A stretch of 64,000 nt of DNA from Diphasiastrum complanatum (GCA_029204225.1 CM055111.1:18432668-18496667); one strand, 5' to 3'. Positions 30,837 to 43,240 are shown, numbered from the stretch's first letter. Program-made: numbers and translations. Notes: a model not told the origin generated them from the sequence alone.

Positions 30837-31318
30837 GCATGGATTATCCACACATGGATAATCCACGCAAAATCCAGAGACTTAATCGCATGGATACCGC
30901 GTGGATAAATAAAAATTTATCCACGCGGTATCCACGACCCTAGCTCTCTGGATTTCACGTGGATAAAATAATTTCATGTGGATAATCCACGCGTGGATAA
31001 TTTTCCACGCAATACCCACGCAAAAGCCGAGCCTTTTTTAAAAAAATCTTACTATGGCATGGATTATCCAGGCAAAATAAAAATTCACATTTCCGGATCC
31101 GGGTGTCGGAGGTTTGCCCAGCTGCCGGTTGTCGGAGTTGGCGTGGATAATCCACGCAGTTTGAATTTCACGACATTCGGCCGATCTGCTGCTGACACTT
31201 GCATGGAACATCCATGCATGGATAATCCACGCACCATATCCATGCGTATATCCATGCCTATCCACGACTATATCCACGTGAAATGTTTTTGCCCGTGCCT
31301 CCTCCTTTTTGTGCGTGG
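30837..31318. repeat. Cluster of palindromic GTGGAT/ATCCAC motifs, right copy
   Basis: The counterpart of 11,758-12,212. The hairpin centre is near 30,912: TACCGCGTGGATAAAT and ATTTATCCACGCGGTA face each other across four bases. Flanking CCAGAGA/TCTCTGG pairs extend the palindrome to about 85 bases. More GGATAATCCACGC repeats continue to 31,275. Confidence 0.7.
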
Positions 31319-31395
31319 ATATTTGCTACATGTGTTCTTGTGACATTTAGTTCCATTTCGTTCAATACAAAAAATACAATGCACTGTGTGGACGC

Positions 31396-32317
31396 ATGGA
31401 TGACACTTTCGTACAGAGCATATTGACAAAAATAGAAATACGTACGATTGTGGAGTCATGGCAAATTTTACCCAAGAGAGTCGAGCAAGCACAACGGACA
31501 CCAGTTTACTCTCTTCTCAAATTGATTATTGTAAGACAATCAATGGCATCTTTGAATTTGGATTTAGACAATTCAGCTTTTTCATATTTGATGTCAAATG
31601 GTTCAAAGTTATTTGCAATGGTCCCAATGCAATTGTCAGAAATGAGAGTAGTTATTTTGCCATTGAATCTGCCAAGCTTTGGACAGATCAAAGCGATACA
31701 TTTGTTTTTCATCAACCATGTGAGCAGGTACATTTCTTCTATGTCTTCAAGATGTCTATGCTCTTTTGTTGTCAATCAGTCGATTTTAAGTGTACTGCAA
31801 AAAATGTATATTGTGTATAGTGATACCCAACCAGCTGTAACAAAGCTATGGATATTAACTACAAGTCAATGTTTATGGTAACATCGATCAATTACAGGTG
31901 GTCTTTCACCCCGATCGTTCCAGATGGTCATACGTGATTCAAGTCGCTCCTCGAAGTAAAAGAATTTTTGAAGATAGAGATGTCGTGGAGGACATGGCGC
32001 TGCTAGTTGATGCACCTCATGAACAAGATCGTGATGACGGATTCGATAACACATTTTTGGAGGATGATCATGTGCAAGCTTCACAAGCTAATGATGATGT
32101 TGAGCATGATGCATCATCATCGGATGGATCAATGACACAAGACACACCTTCTTGGTCTCACTCGTTGCAACCGTCGCCATTAGCTTTTGAAGATCAACTT
32201 ATTAATGATGACGCTATAAGAGATATTTGGATAGAATTAAAGATAGACTCATTTGGTTTGGCAGATTTGTCGCATGATGATGTAGAAAATGATAACGATG
32301 AACTACCAAATAAATAA
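31396..32317 (+). CDS. CACTA (TNP2-type) transposase C-terminal domain, DUF4216-like, partial
   Basis: Two exons: about 31,396-31,727 and 31,898-32,317, joined at CAG|GTACAT and TTACAG|GTG (phase 0). The product reads NRNTYDCGVMANFTQESRAS and DYCKTINGIFEFGFRQFSFF, then IFDVKWFKV, KLWTDQSDTFVFHQPCEQ|VV, and WSYVIQVAPRSKRIFEDRD. It ends in an acidic tail, ENDNDELPNK. This order matches DUF4216 (..SGV.., an internal W in a hydrophobic strand, then PF..A.Q..QV.. and W..V....PR). That domain follows the DDE transposase core in plant CACTA/EnSpm proteins. The core itself is missing upstream, where the palindromic cluster stands, so this is a truncated gene. Confidence 0.65.
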
Positions 32318-32530
32318 GTGACACAATACGATGTATTTTAACTCATTGTAATATTAATCATATTGCTCATAGATGCAATAACACTTTATTAATTGACTAG
32401 TTGACATCGAACAAAAAGTAGATGCATGTGAGTACACAATTTGTGATCATCATTCTTTTGTGATACATAAATTTCTTTATTCACTTGTGCATATGGCAAC
32501 CAATGTTGATAGAAAATGGAATATAAAATT

Positions 32531-33575
32531 TCTTGTTTTGAAATATAAAATTTGCAGTTGCCCATATAAATCGTTGAACCATCAATCCCCAATAGTGAAA
32601 ATACATTCCAAAGTTGAACCAAGGATTTGATGTTTCGATTGTTCCAAATAACCATTGATGAACAATCATTGTTGACATTATTGAATGAAAGATTCACTAA
32701 GTTAGTTTCGATTGAGCAATGCGAACTTCTCCAAAGAAACTGATATAGATTGATGGCATATTTTAAAATCAGCTTCCTATAGAGTATTGGTTGACTGAGA
32801 GAATATTCCCAATAATTATTCACATCCATACATGCCAAATATGCACGTGAATTACATATTGGCTTTTGAGTTCTAGAGAATCTCTAGGAATAGGGTTCTC
32901 CAACTGAAGTTATGAGGCATTGAACAATAATCCAAGGTATTGATACAAGTTAGATTATATGGAATAATGAAATCTCTTCATTGTGGACAATATCCTTGTT
33001 GAATACCTCATACTCCATTAGATTGTTGTCAAAAATAAAAATATTCTCAAAGGCTCCCAAATCAAATTGAATTGGTTCGCATATCGTGGATCCTTTAAAT
33101 AGCCACTCAATTCCAAGCCATGGAATATCGGTGCCATATAGTCCTCATTCTGAAATTTTGGTGAATGCCTTGATCGACTTTTTTTGAGCATAACAATCTT
33201 CTCATTTTGATGACCCATAGTTGCTTGATCATTCACCAAATTAATGCATCGATGTAGGTCAAGTTCCGGACTTTGATGGTTGAAGTTGAACTCAAAAGGA
33301 TGTTTAATTATCTTCACATCCTGATCTAAATCTCAACTTTCGTCTGGAACTTTAACTTGGTCCGAATCTTGAATTGGACTTTTGTTGTCTGCAACTATAT
33401 CTGGACCTGGGACTTGACTTTCATTGTCGCTTTGCTCATCCGAATCATTGTCCTTGCTTCGCTCATCCACTTCGTCGTTTTCACTTTGCTCATTAGACTC
33501 ATTGCTAGGATCATCTTCATCTTCATAAGTTTCTTCCCTTTTATTTACATGCGGTTGTCGATCTGTTGATGCTTT
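32531..33575 (-). repeat. 1.0-kb direct repeat, right copy
   Basis: The partner of 18,151-19,165, same orientation. On the minus strand it carries the same acidic frame (SNESNEQS..., DEQSDNESQVPGPDIVADN). It also has the longest version of the second part (32,389-32,838, MACMDVNNYWEYSLSQPILY through CSSMVIWNNRNIKSLVQLWN and GNCKFYISKQ). It starts within about 10 bases of the end of the CACTA-like unit. The gene family is not recognised. Confidence 0.6.
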
Positions 33576-34282
33576 GCCAATTAGAATACTTAAGCTGTGA
33601 TTATATTTTGCATAAGCTTTCTATTAGATTGTTTTTGCATCTAGCAATTGATTGTAACGAGAGAGCTGTTCAGCAATATTCATGCTCTCTTCTCCGTTCG
33701 CGTTCTTCTATCTCCCTTGCCCCATCAATTTCTTGTGCAATAGGCCGAGTGTTATTTTGGATGGAAGGACACCTTTTGAGATGCTATTCAAGAGGAGGCC
33801 GAGTGTCAACTTGATGAAAGGACCAAGGAGGATCCATCTTCAAGGAAAGGTATATCTGTTGGATATAGTGAGGTGAGTATTTAGAGTCTACGGCCGTTAT
33901 GCTGTCGGATTGATAAGCACTTTCTATCATAGAGATTTGCCATACTCCCTAGTGCTCGGGGGCTAGATCGGACGGTCTAGGTTTGGTTGGGATGGTTTCG
34001 TCCACTGCAGTCTCTTATTGTGTTCTCGACGCTCAATCCTAATTGGAGGTCTTGGGGGACATTTTAGATGATACTTTGGATGTTGATGTTGAAGAGCCTA
34101 CTGCAAATCAAAAGCCAAGGATGACATCAAGGCAAAGACAACAACCTTTGAGACTCACTTATGATGAAAAAGGTAAGCAAGTTGACTTCTTTCACAAGCA
34201 CAGGCTCCTCCAACGGGCTACTAAATATCCAATTTTATGCTTGTTGAAAAAGAAAGTTCATAGTGGTGTGAGTTGGGTATAG
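33576..34282 (+). pseudogene. Copia integrase C-terminus and linker fragment
   Basis: LDGRTPFEMLFKRRPSVN (about 33,758-33,812) is followed in another frame by LDERTKEDPSSRKG and VGYSEV. A non-matching stretch comes next, then EEPTANQKPRMTSRQRQQPL and RLTYDEKGKQV (34,043-34,190). The intact element here reads RLTYDEKGKQV at the same position. There are several frame changes and an interruption of about 170 bases. Confidence 0.65.
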
Positions 34283-34457
34283 TTGTTTATTGTGGTCAAG
34301 CTTACAAATCCTCAAACCTTGGTTGTTATATTGTTGAGATGTAAGGGCCTTATGGTTCATGTTTAAACTTGGTCAATTGTTTACAACACTCTATTCTACG
34401 GGCTCATATGTTCAAAACTCAAAATAAGAATGAAAGAGGGGAAGGTCCTTCTTTTAC

Positions 34458-34880
34458 CAATCTACCAATGGGAAAACTCCAATCTAAATAAAAAATGAAG
34501 TGGATTATATGAAACGTCCTCTTTCTTTTATCTTAATCTCAGTTTTACATTTTTAATGAAGAGAATGGTGCTGCCTCCACCACAAAATTTGGTGGGAGCA
34601 AAAAAATTATGGTAAAAAATTTTTACGTGCACCAAATTTTACCTTGTTTTACATGCACGTTCCGCTCGAAAGGTGCGGGTAAAAAAAATTTTACGACAAA
34701 AGGAACATTGAAAAAACAAAGTAAAAACAAAACTTATGGTAGGGAAGGATGCCTCCTTGGGTCATTCCGCTTTAGGAAGGGTAAATGTCCTCGGAGGGTG
34801 ATACCGACCCCCCACCCCCAAATCAACCAATGGGAAAATTCCAATTTAAATAAAAAAAATGCAGTGGATTGTGTAAAACC
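34458..34880 (+). repeat. Two direct repeats of about 55 bp
   Basis: CCAATGGGAAAACTCCAATC (34,466) and CCAATGGGAAAATTCCAATT (34,829) begin matched stretches ending GTGGATT...AAAC. They are about 365 bases apart. Confidence 0.55.
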
Positions 34881-34899
34881 AGTTTGTGCATGGAGTGAA

Positions 34900-36780
34900 G
34901 TTTCTTAGATGACAAGGGGTGTGCTCATGGTTGGCAACTTGCCTGCATTTCTTTTTAACATAGTTTCTAATTTATACATAACTAAGCAGTGCTCGAAAAA
35001 ATTGGTAGATTTTCTCAAGAACCAATACCATAAAATATCTGACGATTTTTAATACATGAATAGATACCTCTTTATGAGTAATTTAAAAATTCTTCAAAAA
35101 ACTGAGCATTTCTATAAATTGCAGGTTTTTTTGAGGATAACTCAAATGAGGTTTCCCGAGCACTAGAACTAAGAGTAGGGCCCCATGGGCTGGATATGTG
35201 TCTTCTTTTCCTTGAGTTTATCTTGCTCAAAGGTCCTCATGTAAATTGCATCCACCAGAGGCTACAATATAGGGATCCGGCTCTCCAGAGAAGTACCCTT
35301 TGTGAGGCTAAGATACCATTGAATTGCAAATCTTGAAAATTAGCTAGATTTTTATGGCGTGCCAATGATCTCCACTCAAATAGGGGATCACATGAAATCC
35401 GTCACCTTTGCATTTTGCAGGGTAGTCCTCTTCATCGGGCTTGGAAACACCTCAGGGGTATGTTCACCAGCGATGCTCTATTCAGTGGGCTTGGAAACAC
35501 CCAATGAAGTTCTCTCTTCAAAAAATTCTCAGGTTTTTTGCGCTGAGCTGGTGAGTAGATTTTGTGCTTTTGTTGGTTAGAGAGGTTGACGCTCTGCCCT
35601 TGATCCTGCAGAGTTCCAAGAAATATCTTTCTTGAAGCCGAAAATATGGTCCTACAACCAACCGGTTGGTTTTAAAATTTACCGATTGATCTTGAAACAT
35701 GTAGGAATCCAAAAGTCTAAAAATCGACTAAAAATATGAGTAGCGAGAAACTTATCTCCTTGATGCAAAAATAGGAAAAACTTTTTTAGAATAGTTTGAC
35801 ATATTTCATTTAATCAATTACATTTTATGTCAACTTTTGGAAAGTAGATATACATGTTACAATAAATAGCATTACTCTTTGGATTTATTTTGGCAAACTT
35901 AGAAGTATTTCAAATTTATGCTTGTTATTAAGGGTTGTAAACTCTTTTAATTTATTACCTAGTTTCAAATTGCAGAGAATCAATTTCCTAAGAAGATTTT
36001 AATAAACAATTTGCAAATGCACTTTTGAACTTCTAAAGATTTAGAACATTCACACAATGTCCTATTTCTCCTTTCGGCTACCCCATTTTGTTGAGGGGTA
36101 TAGGGACAAGAAAACTCCTTTCAGTTGAATCTCATGGAGCCATACTCCACTTTTGTCCCTCTATCAAGGATCGACTCAAAATAGCTAAGCAATTGGGATG
36201 GATGTATGTTGTACTATGAATACTTGGGTGTCACAAGCTAGTTATCCATGTGGTAACTTTTGTGCCACCTCTAGCTCCAAATTCAATTGGACTAAAGGAT
36301 CGATAAATCATTCTTTCATAGTTTGTATTCATACCAAAGTCAAAATCAAATGAACTTTTACCCCTTTGTTCTAAGAGACTATTGTTCTTGTTTAGCTCAT
36401 CTTAGTACACCTAGGCTACCACTTATTTTACACCTCTCAATTCATTTCACAAAGTCGGCACTTGAACTGGGTCGTCTTTCACTTGAATAGATGCTTGAAT
36501 AGGTGCCTTAGCCAATAAGATATTCAAATAAGTACAATGGTTGAGGATTTGTATCTATTTTTGCAGAGACCCTTTTTTCCTTTTGAATACTACTGTCTAT
36601 GCATCTAACTCCATGCATCTAACACGATATGTCAAGAATACAGTACTCTCTAAAGACTAAGAGCCGCATCATCAACATACAATACCTAGTGTTCCTCTCT
36701 AGACCAGCAATATGAACAGTAGTTTACCAACAAATCGAGTTACCAGCTCTAATCACTTGCATAAGGGCAGTGTGGGACCT
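34900..36780. other. No supported gene
   Basis: I see no coding family in this stretch. A short near-duplicate (GGGCTTGGAAACACC at 35,436 and 35,489) and a segment at about 36,040-36,130 that may be Copia-derived (low confidence) are the only landmarks. Confidence 0.35.
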
Positions 36781-36839
36781 TCCCCCACTTGGGATCTTTC
36801 AGCAGGACCGATCCTTGGATGAAAAATCTGCCCACCAGA

Positions 36840-39095
36840 TCCTCCAATTGGCCCTATCATTCAAATTTTATGTCTATCACTATAGATAGCTTGATTGTGG
36901 CCCTTATCACTCAAGGTTGGCCATTGGGTGATTAAATTAGAGTAACCTTGAGTGTAGGACATTCAATTCTATTGGTCGAGATACCTTGAGTGCTATGTTG
37001 CAATTATGCTCCTTATCACTCAGCATAGTTCATCGTCTAGTCATAATTCATAGCTCGGTGAATAGGCTCCTTTCAAATATCTGCCCAAATTGTATATCTG
37101 TCAATCGAGGTAGCTTGATTTTGGATCTTATCACTCAAAATTGTCCATTGAGTGATAAAAGTAGAGGAATTTTGAGTCTAGGATATTCAAATGAATCAAA
37201 TTGATGTGGTATTTATCACTTGTTGACATCGTATCTGATCAATAATTTAGATTAATCAGATTTGATCCCTCATTATTGAATTGGCCCCTATCACTTGAGA
37301 TGGCTCAAATTCATATCTCTCACCCACCTTGATGTCTAACATTCAAGATAGGTCAATTTTGCCCTCATTACTTGAAATTGTCCATTGAGTGATCAAATTA
37401 GAGGAATATTTGATTTAGGACATTCAAATAGCTCAAATTTGATGTTTATTGCTCGAGATAGATTGATATGCCTATGTTACAAGTTTGCTTCTTATCACTC
37501 GATGAATCTCAACTTTAGGATATTCAATTTGCTATAGTTTGATCTCTTATTGATGAAAGTAGCTCCTATCACTCGAGATAGCACAAAATTAATGTCTATC
37601 ACTCAAGATAACTTGAATTTGATGCCACATATGAAAAAACTCAAATTTGGTTGTTTTCAATAGACATGACTTACTAAATGATTGAAATAGACCAAAATTT
37701 AGTTTGGTACGTTCAAATTTCTCAAGTTCCACCTCTCATTGATTGAATTGGTCCCTACCACATGAGATTGTCAAATTTGATGTTTGTAACTTCAAGTATC
37801 TCAAATTTGGCCTTTTTCATTTGAGGTTGTCGATTGAGTGATCAAATCAAAGGAGTCTTTGCTTTAGAACCTTAAAACAAGTCGAGTTCAATCCATTTTC
37901 TATGCAACTCACCCCTATTGAATTTGATGTATGATCATTTGAGATAGCTCAATTTTGTCTCTTATCATTTGAGATTGCTCATTGAGTGCTTAAATTAGAA
38001 GAATCTTGAGACTAGGACATTCAGGTAGCTCAAATTTGATGTCTATTCTTTGAGAGCTCAACTTTGATGTCTAACATGCGACTTTGGTCATTATCAGCCA
38101 ACAATGTGGCTCATTGAGTGAGCAAAATTGGTCAATATCAAGTTGGTACATTTAGGTTGATTGAGTTCTACTTCCTATCAATGAAATTGACCCATATCAC
38201 AAGAGATAGCTCAAATGTAATCTCCATCAATCGAGATAGCTCAATTTTGGTTGTTATAAGCTGAGGTTCTTCATACAGTGATTGAATTCATAAAATCTCG
38301 GGCTTACAAAATTGGAGAACTCAAATTAAATGCCTGTTATTTGGGACAGCTCAATTTTGATGTCTAACATGCAATTTGGTTTTTATGACTTGATGTAATT
38401 CATCAAGCAATCAAACTCAGTCATTTTCAAGTTTAGGATGATTAGATTGCTTGACTTTGATCCCTCGTCATGGAATTGGCCCCTACCACTCAAGATAGCT
38501 CAAATTTGATGTCTATCAATCAAGATAGCTCGATTTTTGGATTGCTAGATTGCTTGAGTTTGTCTAGATTGCTTGAGTTCGACTCCCTATCAACGGAATT
38601 GACCCATATCACAAGACATAGGTCAAATTTTAGATGTTTTGGTCGCGATAGCTCAATTTTGGCTATTATGTTCCTTGTCACTCGATCAAGTTTAAGCTTA
38701 GGACAATTGGATTGCTTTAGTTTGATTCCTTATGGATGCAAGTGGCCCCTATCACTCGAAATAATTCAACTTTGAGGTGTGTCAATCAAGATGGCTCAGT
38801 TTTGGCCTTTATCATTAGAAGTTGCTTCTAAAGTGATCAAATTCATGGAATCTCAAGCTTACAAAATTCAGATAGCTCAAATTTGATGCTAATCGCCCAA
38901 GATGGCTCAAAGATCATGCCTAACATGTGGTTTTGGTCCTAATCACTCAACATAGTTCATTTTTTGTGTTCAAACTCGATCCATCTCAAGTTGACACTTA
39001 CATCACTTGAGTTTGGTCTAGCCGTACTAATGGATTTGCCCCTACACTTGTGATTCTCAAATTTCATTTTTATCACTCAAGATAATTCGAATTTG
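36840..39095 (+). repeat. Degenerate tandem repeat field, about 2.2 kb
   Basis: Variants of TATCACTCGAGATAGCTCAA and ATTTGATGTCTATCAATCAA, GGCCCCTATCACT, and CATTGAGTGATCAAATTAGA recur in the same order many times. The approximate periods are 60-70 bases inside a higher-order unit of several hundred bases. Individual units are strongly diverged. There are no long frames. It behaves like an old satellite or the remains of a tandemly amplified sequence. A dot plot would be needed for the true period. Confidence 0.7.
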
Positions 39096-39126
39096 ATTCC
39101 TATGAATGAGAAAGCATCACAAGTAC

Positions 39127-39156
39127 CACCCCCCCCGTCTCTCTCTCTCTCTCTCA
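39127..39156 (+). repeat. C run and (TC)n microsatellite
   Basis: A run of eight or nine C residues is followed by a TC run, next to ATGCGCGCGCGAATG. Confidence 0.8.
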
Positions 39157-39500
39157 TGCGCGCGCGAATGCTCAAAAAAACTGTACAGTATAGGCATGAA
39201 ACCAAGATTTTCATTGGTTGACATTTTGGCCATCGAGAGAAAGAGAAAGAGATTGAAATTTTGGGGCTTTTATAGCTAATGATCCTTGAATTGGGTCTTG
39301 ATTTTGGGGATTTTGGAGCTCTTCGGGCCATACTTTCCCGCGCTATTCCTCTCCTCTGCTCGCCCTTCTCTCCTAGTCCACCATCACGCTCATCCAGCTC
39401 TCCTCTTACGTTCTATTGTTGCGCTCATCCACCATCGCATGCTGATCTTGGTGATCGTCCGCCATCGCGGGTTCGTTCTCTCTCTCTCATATGTTTTCAG

Positions 39501-39978
39501 GGTGGATATGGTGAAAAAAGCAAACGGGATCTACTTTCCTGAAAAAGTAAATGTTTTTCATTTCTTTTTATGGAGTGAAAATGTTCTTGCATCTAGATGC
39601 TGCAGCCATCAGATGTTGTGAAGTGCTTAAAGCTTCTTGTTGAATCCTGAAATTCCGTAGCTTTTTGACAACTGCTCACCATGTTAGGCGAAAGTAGATT
39701 ATTCAATATAACGTATATATTTCTGATGCAATAGCTAACATTCAGGGATCTCCATTTGTTGTAATCTGAATATGGCCACTTATAAACTGTGAGATTTCCA
39801 TGAAATTTATTTGCATGTGGTTTTGAGTTATCACAAAATTAAAGCTGATAGTGATAAGTATAGTATCTTAGTATCACAGCTTGTATAAGTAGTATCTAAA
39901 GACTTCTTGAAGATCTTGCAGGAGATTTGGGATTGGCAAAGGACCTCATGGAAGATGATCTAGCTTCTTCTATAAGTT
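39501..39978 (+). pseudogene. NEK (NIMA-related) protein kinase pseudogene, two exon remnants
   Basis: After acceptor GTTTTCAG|, 39,502-39,546 reads VDMVKKANGIYFPEK and ends at a GTAAAT donor. Plant NEK kinases read GGDM...IKKANGV.FPEEK here. After acceptor ATCTTGCAG|, 39,922-39,978 reads GDLGLAKDLMEDDLASSIS and a stop. Plant NEKs read GDFGLAK.L..DDLASS.VGTP. The order and spacing of the two exons are right. The catalytic DFG is DLG, the expected exon between them (with HRD) is not recognisable, and no normal donor follows. NEK kinases act in microtubule and cell-growth control; this copy is dead. Confidence 0.55.
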
Positions 39979-40348
39979 AAGGAACATCTGACCATTTAGA
40001 TATGCATAATATTTTGTGATAGTTTAAGGTATTGCTAACTTTGTTGAACCATGTTGTGAATTATTAATCCAGTCGGATGAGTGCCTGTTACTGTAGATTT
40101 GGCTCTTTCTTAAGTCTACTAAGCTATATCTTCGAAAAATAAATTTTTTTGCCTTTGTACATGTTTTATAACATGTATCAAAAATTAATACATCAACAGT
40201 AATGCTACTCAGAGTTTGATCATATGATGCTCTTGTTGTCTACTAGATCTCACTCATTCATACGTATCTGAAAGGTGTTTTGCCAATTCCACTGAAATAT
40301 GTTCATATATGCACATTGCATGCTGAGGTACATGTGAGGCACATGTGA

Positions 40349-40710
40349 TTGAGAGACTTATTAATCTTCACATTCTATTTGCTTGGAATACAAAACCAGA
40401 GTCCCTGTCTAAATCAGCTATCAAAAAGTTGGAAGAAGTTCTTTGAAAAACATGATTACATAAAGGAAATGTCACAATTGAAAAAAGTGAGAAATTGTCT
40501 GGAAAGTCAGGAAATGTTCCTAATAAGCCATCAATTGGAGGTGCTAAAGCAAGGATATTCGTATCCAATCACACTTGCAAAGAATCCAGTATCACTTATT
40601 GTATTTGGAAAGATATTGTTTCAGTAACACAAGAGAATAGAAGAAGTACTCGAATTCCACACATGTATGGCCAAAGTGCCACGTGGAAATCTACTCCTAA
40701 AGTAGGTTAG
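40349..40710 (+). other. Possible kinase-tail remnant or chance frame
   Basis: Overlapping frames give lysine-rich segments such as EKLSGKSGNVPNKPSIGGAK. This could be part of the C-terminal tail of the same NEK pseudogene, which is variable in that family, but no motif proves it. Confidence 0.15.
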
Positions 40711-41182
40711 CTTGAGTCAAAATAAGTGGTTGCATATATTTGGTAGATATTCCTACTTTATATGATCTAGACCTTGATTTATGATGAGATTCTGACCAAC
40801 TAGCTATCTACCAAGCGTGACTCTAGGAAATAGACTAGGGTTTCATTTTAGGGCAAAAAGGTTGAGTTAACTTCCTTATTACATGCTAGAAATTCACCTA
40901 ACTTTACAAAGGAAGTGAGTTTTGCTATGTATTCCATTTCTCCATAGTGAGAAGATAGATTAATTTTGGAGCACATTGGCAATCTCGGATTTGCTCTCTA
41001 TGTACATTGTTTTTCTTTGATCCAAATGAAACCAACACTTAGTACACTTCAAACACTATCTACAGGCCGTACAACAGGCTACTCTTCACACATGTGGGCT
41101 CAGATCTATGTTCTTGATCTTTGATTTGATTATCAATGCTTGTTATTTGTCAAATTGCCAATCTAGATCAAGATTTTGTTGA
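40711..41182. other. No supported gene
   Basis: AT-rich intergenic DNA with no recognisable feature. Confidence 0.4.
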
Positions 41183-41864
41183 CTAGTTTTTTGATAGATT
41201 GTTAAGCAAGTATATAATTACTCTTGTGGATCTTGACAAAGTAATTTTTACATCTCTAATTCCATCTAGATCATTACCACACAGAATAATGTCATCTACA
41301 TACAATACAAGAATAATGATTTTACCGTCATGAACTCTTATATACAATGATGGATCATATGCACTCAATACAAAATTGATGTACATGAGAAAAGAGTTTA
41401 GCCTAGAGGACCATGCTCTAGGTGCCTGCTTAAGCCCATAAAGGCTCTTATTAAAAAAATACACCTTTCCTTCATGCTTTTCCTTGATGAAGCCCTCGGG
41501 TTGCCTCATGTAGATCTCCTCCTCCAAATAATGTAAGCTGAATAAAGGGCCATTGAAGATGATCTTTTGTTGTATTTCCAAGGACATAACCCAATATTTT
41601 AATGGCTAGATCCCTCTTAACAAAAACAATTTTGAATGTTCCTCTTGAGTAATTATGGCCTCCTAAGCAAATAGATAAGGCCTTAATTGCCATTATAACA
41701 GTGGCAAAAAATGGACCATAACTTGAATAATATATACAAATTTTACTATTTACAAAACTTTTCAAGTAATGGGTGAGCGACGATTCATTTTGCCCAACAG
41801 CTGATCCCTCGTGAAGTCCTCCATGTCTCATTGTAAAGGAATCTATTTCGATGGTATTCAGCAA
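41183..41864 (-). pseudogene. Copia reverse transcriptase fragment (minus strand)
   Basis: The fragment reads LEEEIYMRQPEGFIKEKHEG, FNKSLYGLKQAPRAW, DPSLYIRVHDGK and the catalytic LYVDDIILCGNDL. Upstream, in other frames, a few weak pieces of the preceding RT and linker can be read (about 41,590-41,864). The RT palm is present, but both ends and the RNase H domain are missing. Confidence 0.75.
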
Positions 41865-41999
41865 GGAATTCCAAATGATATATTTACATTGAAGGAAAAA
41901 AATGCTATCTCAAACTTTTACCTCTTGTATTTTAGAAAAAATATTACAATAACAAAATTATAAATCAATGTTATACTTTATAAGTTCATCTGAGCGTAG

Positions 42000-42600
42000 T
42001 CTAGATCCTGATCCTCCTAGTCCTCCAAGTCCACCTAGTTCACCACCACCTGATAATATGGCTGACCCAGCGCCACCCACATCTACAAAAATCAGATACG
42101 GTTTCTTCAAGGGTCATCATCTAAAGATGCGGACAGTTATTTGTCTCAATTTGAATCTATTACTATAGCAAATAAAAAACATACAGCTAGAAATTTTCCA
42201 GGTTTTCTGCGGAAGCAGGTTAGGATTTGGTACAGTCAATTAGTACTGGAAATGGTTAAAAAACCCAGTAGATACACCATCATATTCAATATTATTTGGG
42301 TGGAAACAAATATTTTTTTCCAAGCGTTCTCACAGCTAGTCCAATAGGTGGTCACCTTTTGAGATGGGGTGAGCAGACCTGCTGAATCCTGGATCAATTT
42401 CATAAAGTGCTATGAGATTGATGAGGATGAGAAAATACCAACAACATCCGAGTCGAGGGAAGTTTTGGGTGGAACCAAAGCAAGCCTGACTGAAGGGATG
42501 GTAGATGAAACATATTATGTAGAAATAAAAATTAACAAAGATAGAATTTTGAGTTTATATAAACACCAATCGAACTAGGAATGTGAAGAATATATATTAC
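42000..42600 (+). pseudogene. Possible Gypsy gag remnant
   Basis: The sequence between about 42,130 and 42,240 reads DSYLSQFESITIANKKHTAR then GFLRKQVRIWYSQL. This resembles the Retrotrans_gag pattern (F...L...A..WY..L). It lies upstream of, and on the same strand as, the Gypsy integrase fragment, consistent with one decayed element with protease and RT deleted. Confidence 0.35.
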
Positions 42601-42635
42601 TTTTTCAAAAATACCAAAATGTATTTGCTTGGTCC

Positions 42636-43240
42636 ATGGACTATTTAATAGGAATACCAGTTAAATGTGATGCATGTCAGAGGATGGGAAAACCCAGCTT
42701 CGCGACACATTGGCCACTTACTCCAATTATTCCCTTAGCACCTTTTGAGAAGTGGGGGATAGATTTTGTAGGGCCTATCAAACCGATCACTCGTAAAACT
42801 CATCGACGTTACATTCTCGTTGCTACGGACTATGCTACCACGATGGTAGAGGCCAAAGCCATAGCTAAAAATGATGCTAAGGCTGTAGCAAAGTTTTTAT
42901 TCCAAAACCTTATCACACGATATGGATGTCCCTTAGAACTCATTAGCGATAGGGAAACTCCTTCCCTTAATCAAATCATCGAGGCCATGTTGTCATAATT
43001 ATCTATTACGCATCGCCAAACCACTCCATATAATCCAAAAGCGAATCGGCTTACGGAGCGGGCAAACAAAATCTTGTGTCAAATTCTGAATAAGTAATGG
43101 AAACGCATTCTTCTGATTGGGATCAAAAGTTACCTTCTGTCTTATGGACATATAGAACTGCCGAAAAGATCACAACTAGGCAGACTCCATAGTATCTTTT
43201 GTATGGAATGCATCCCATATTACCAATAGTTTTTGAAGTT
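42636..43240 (+). pseudogene. Ty3/Gypsy integrase fragment
   Basis: VKCDACQRMGKP is the second half of the H2C2 zinc finger. The catalytic core follows: PFEKWGIDFVGPIKP with the first Asp, then YGCPLELISDRETPSLNQII with the second Asp. After a stop at 42,996-42,998, THRQTTPYNPKANRLTERAN is the position of the third catalytic acid (usually G..ER.N). Stops and frame changes continue after it. The order is that of Gypsy-type integrases and not Copia. Confidence 0.8.

Noticed and set aside
39279-39621. Hydrophobic open frames in two frames near 39.3-39.6 kb
   Set aside because: They overlap each other and the NEK exon in another frame, and arise from CT-rich sequence.
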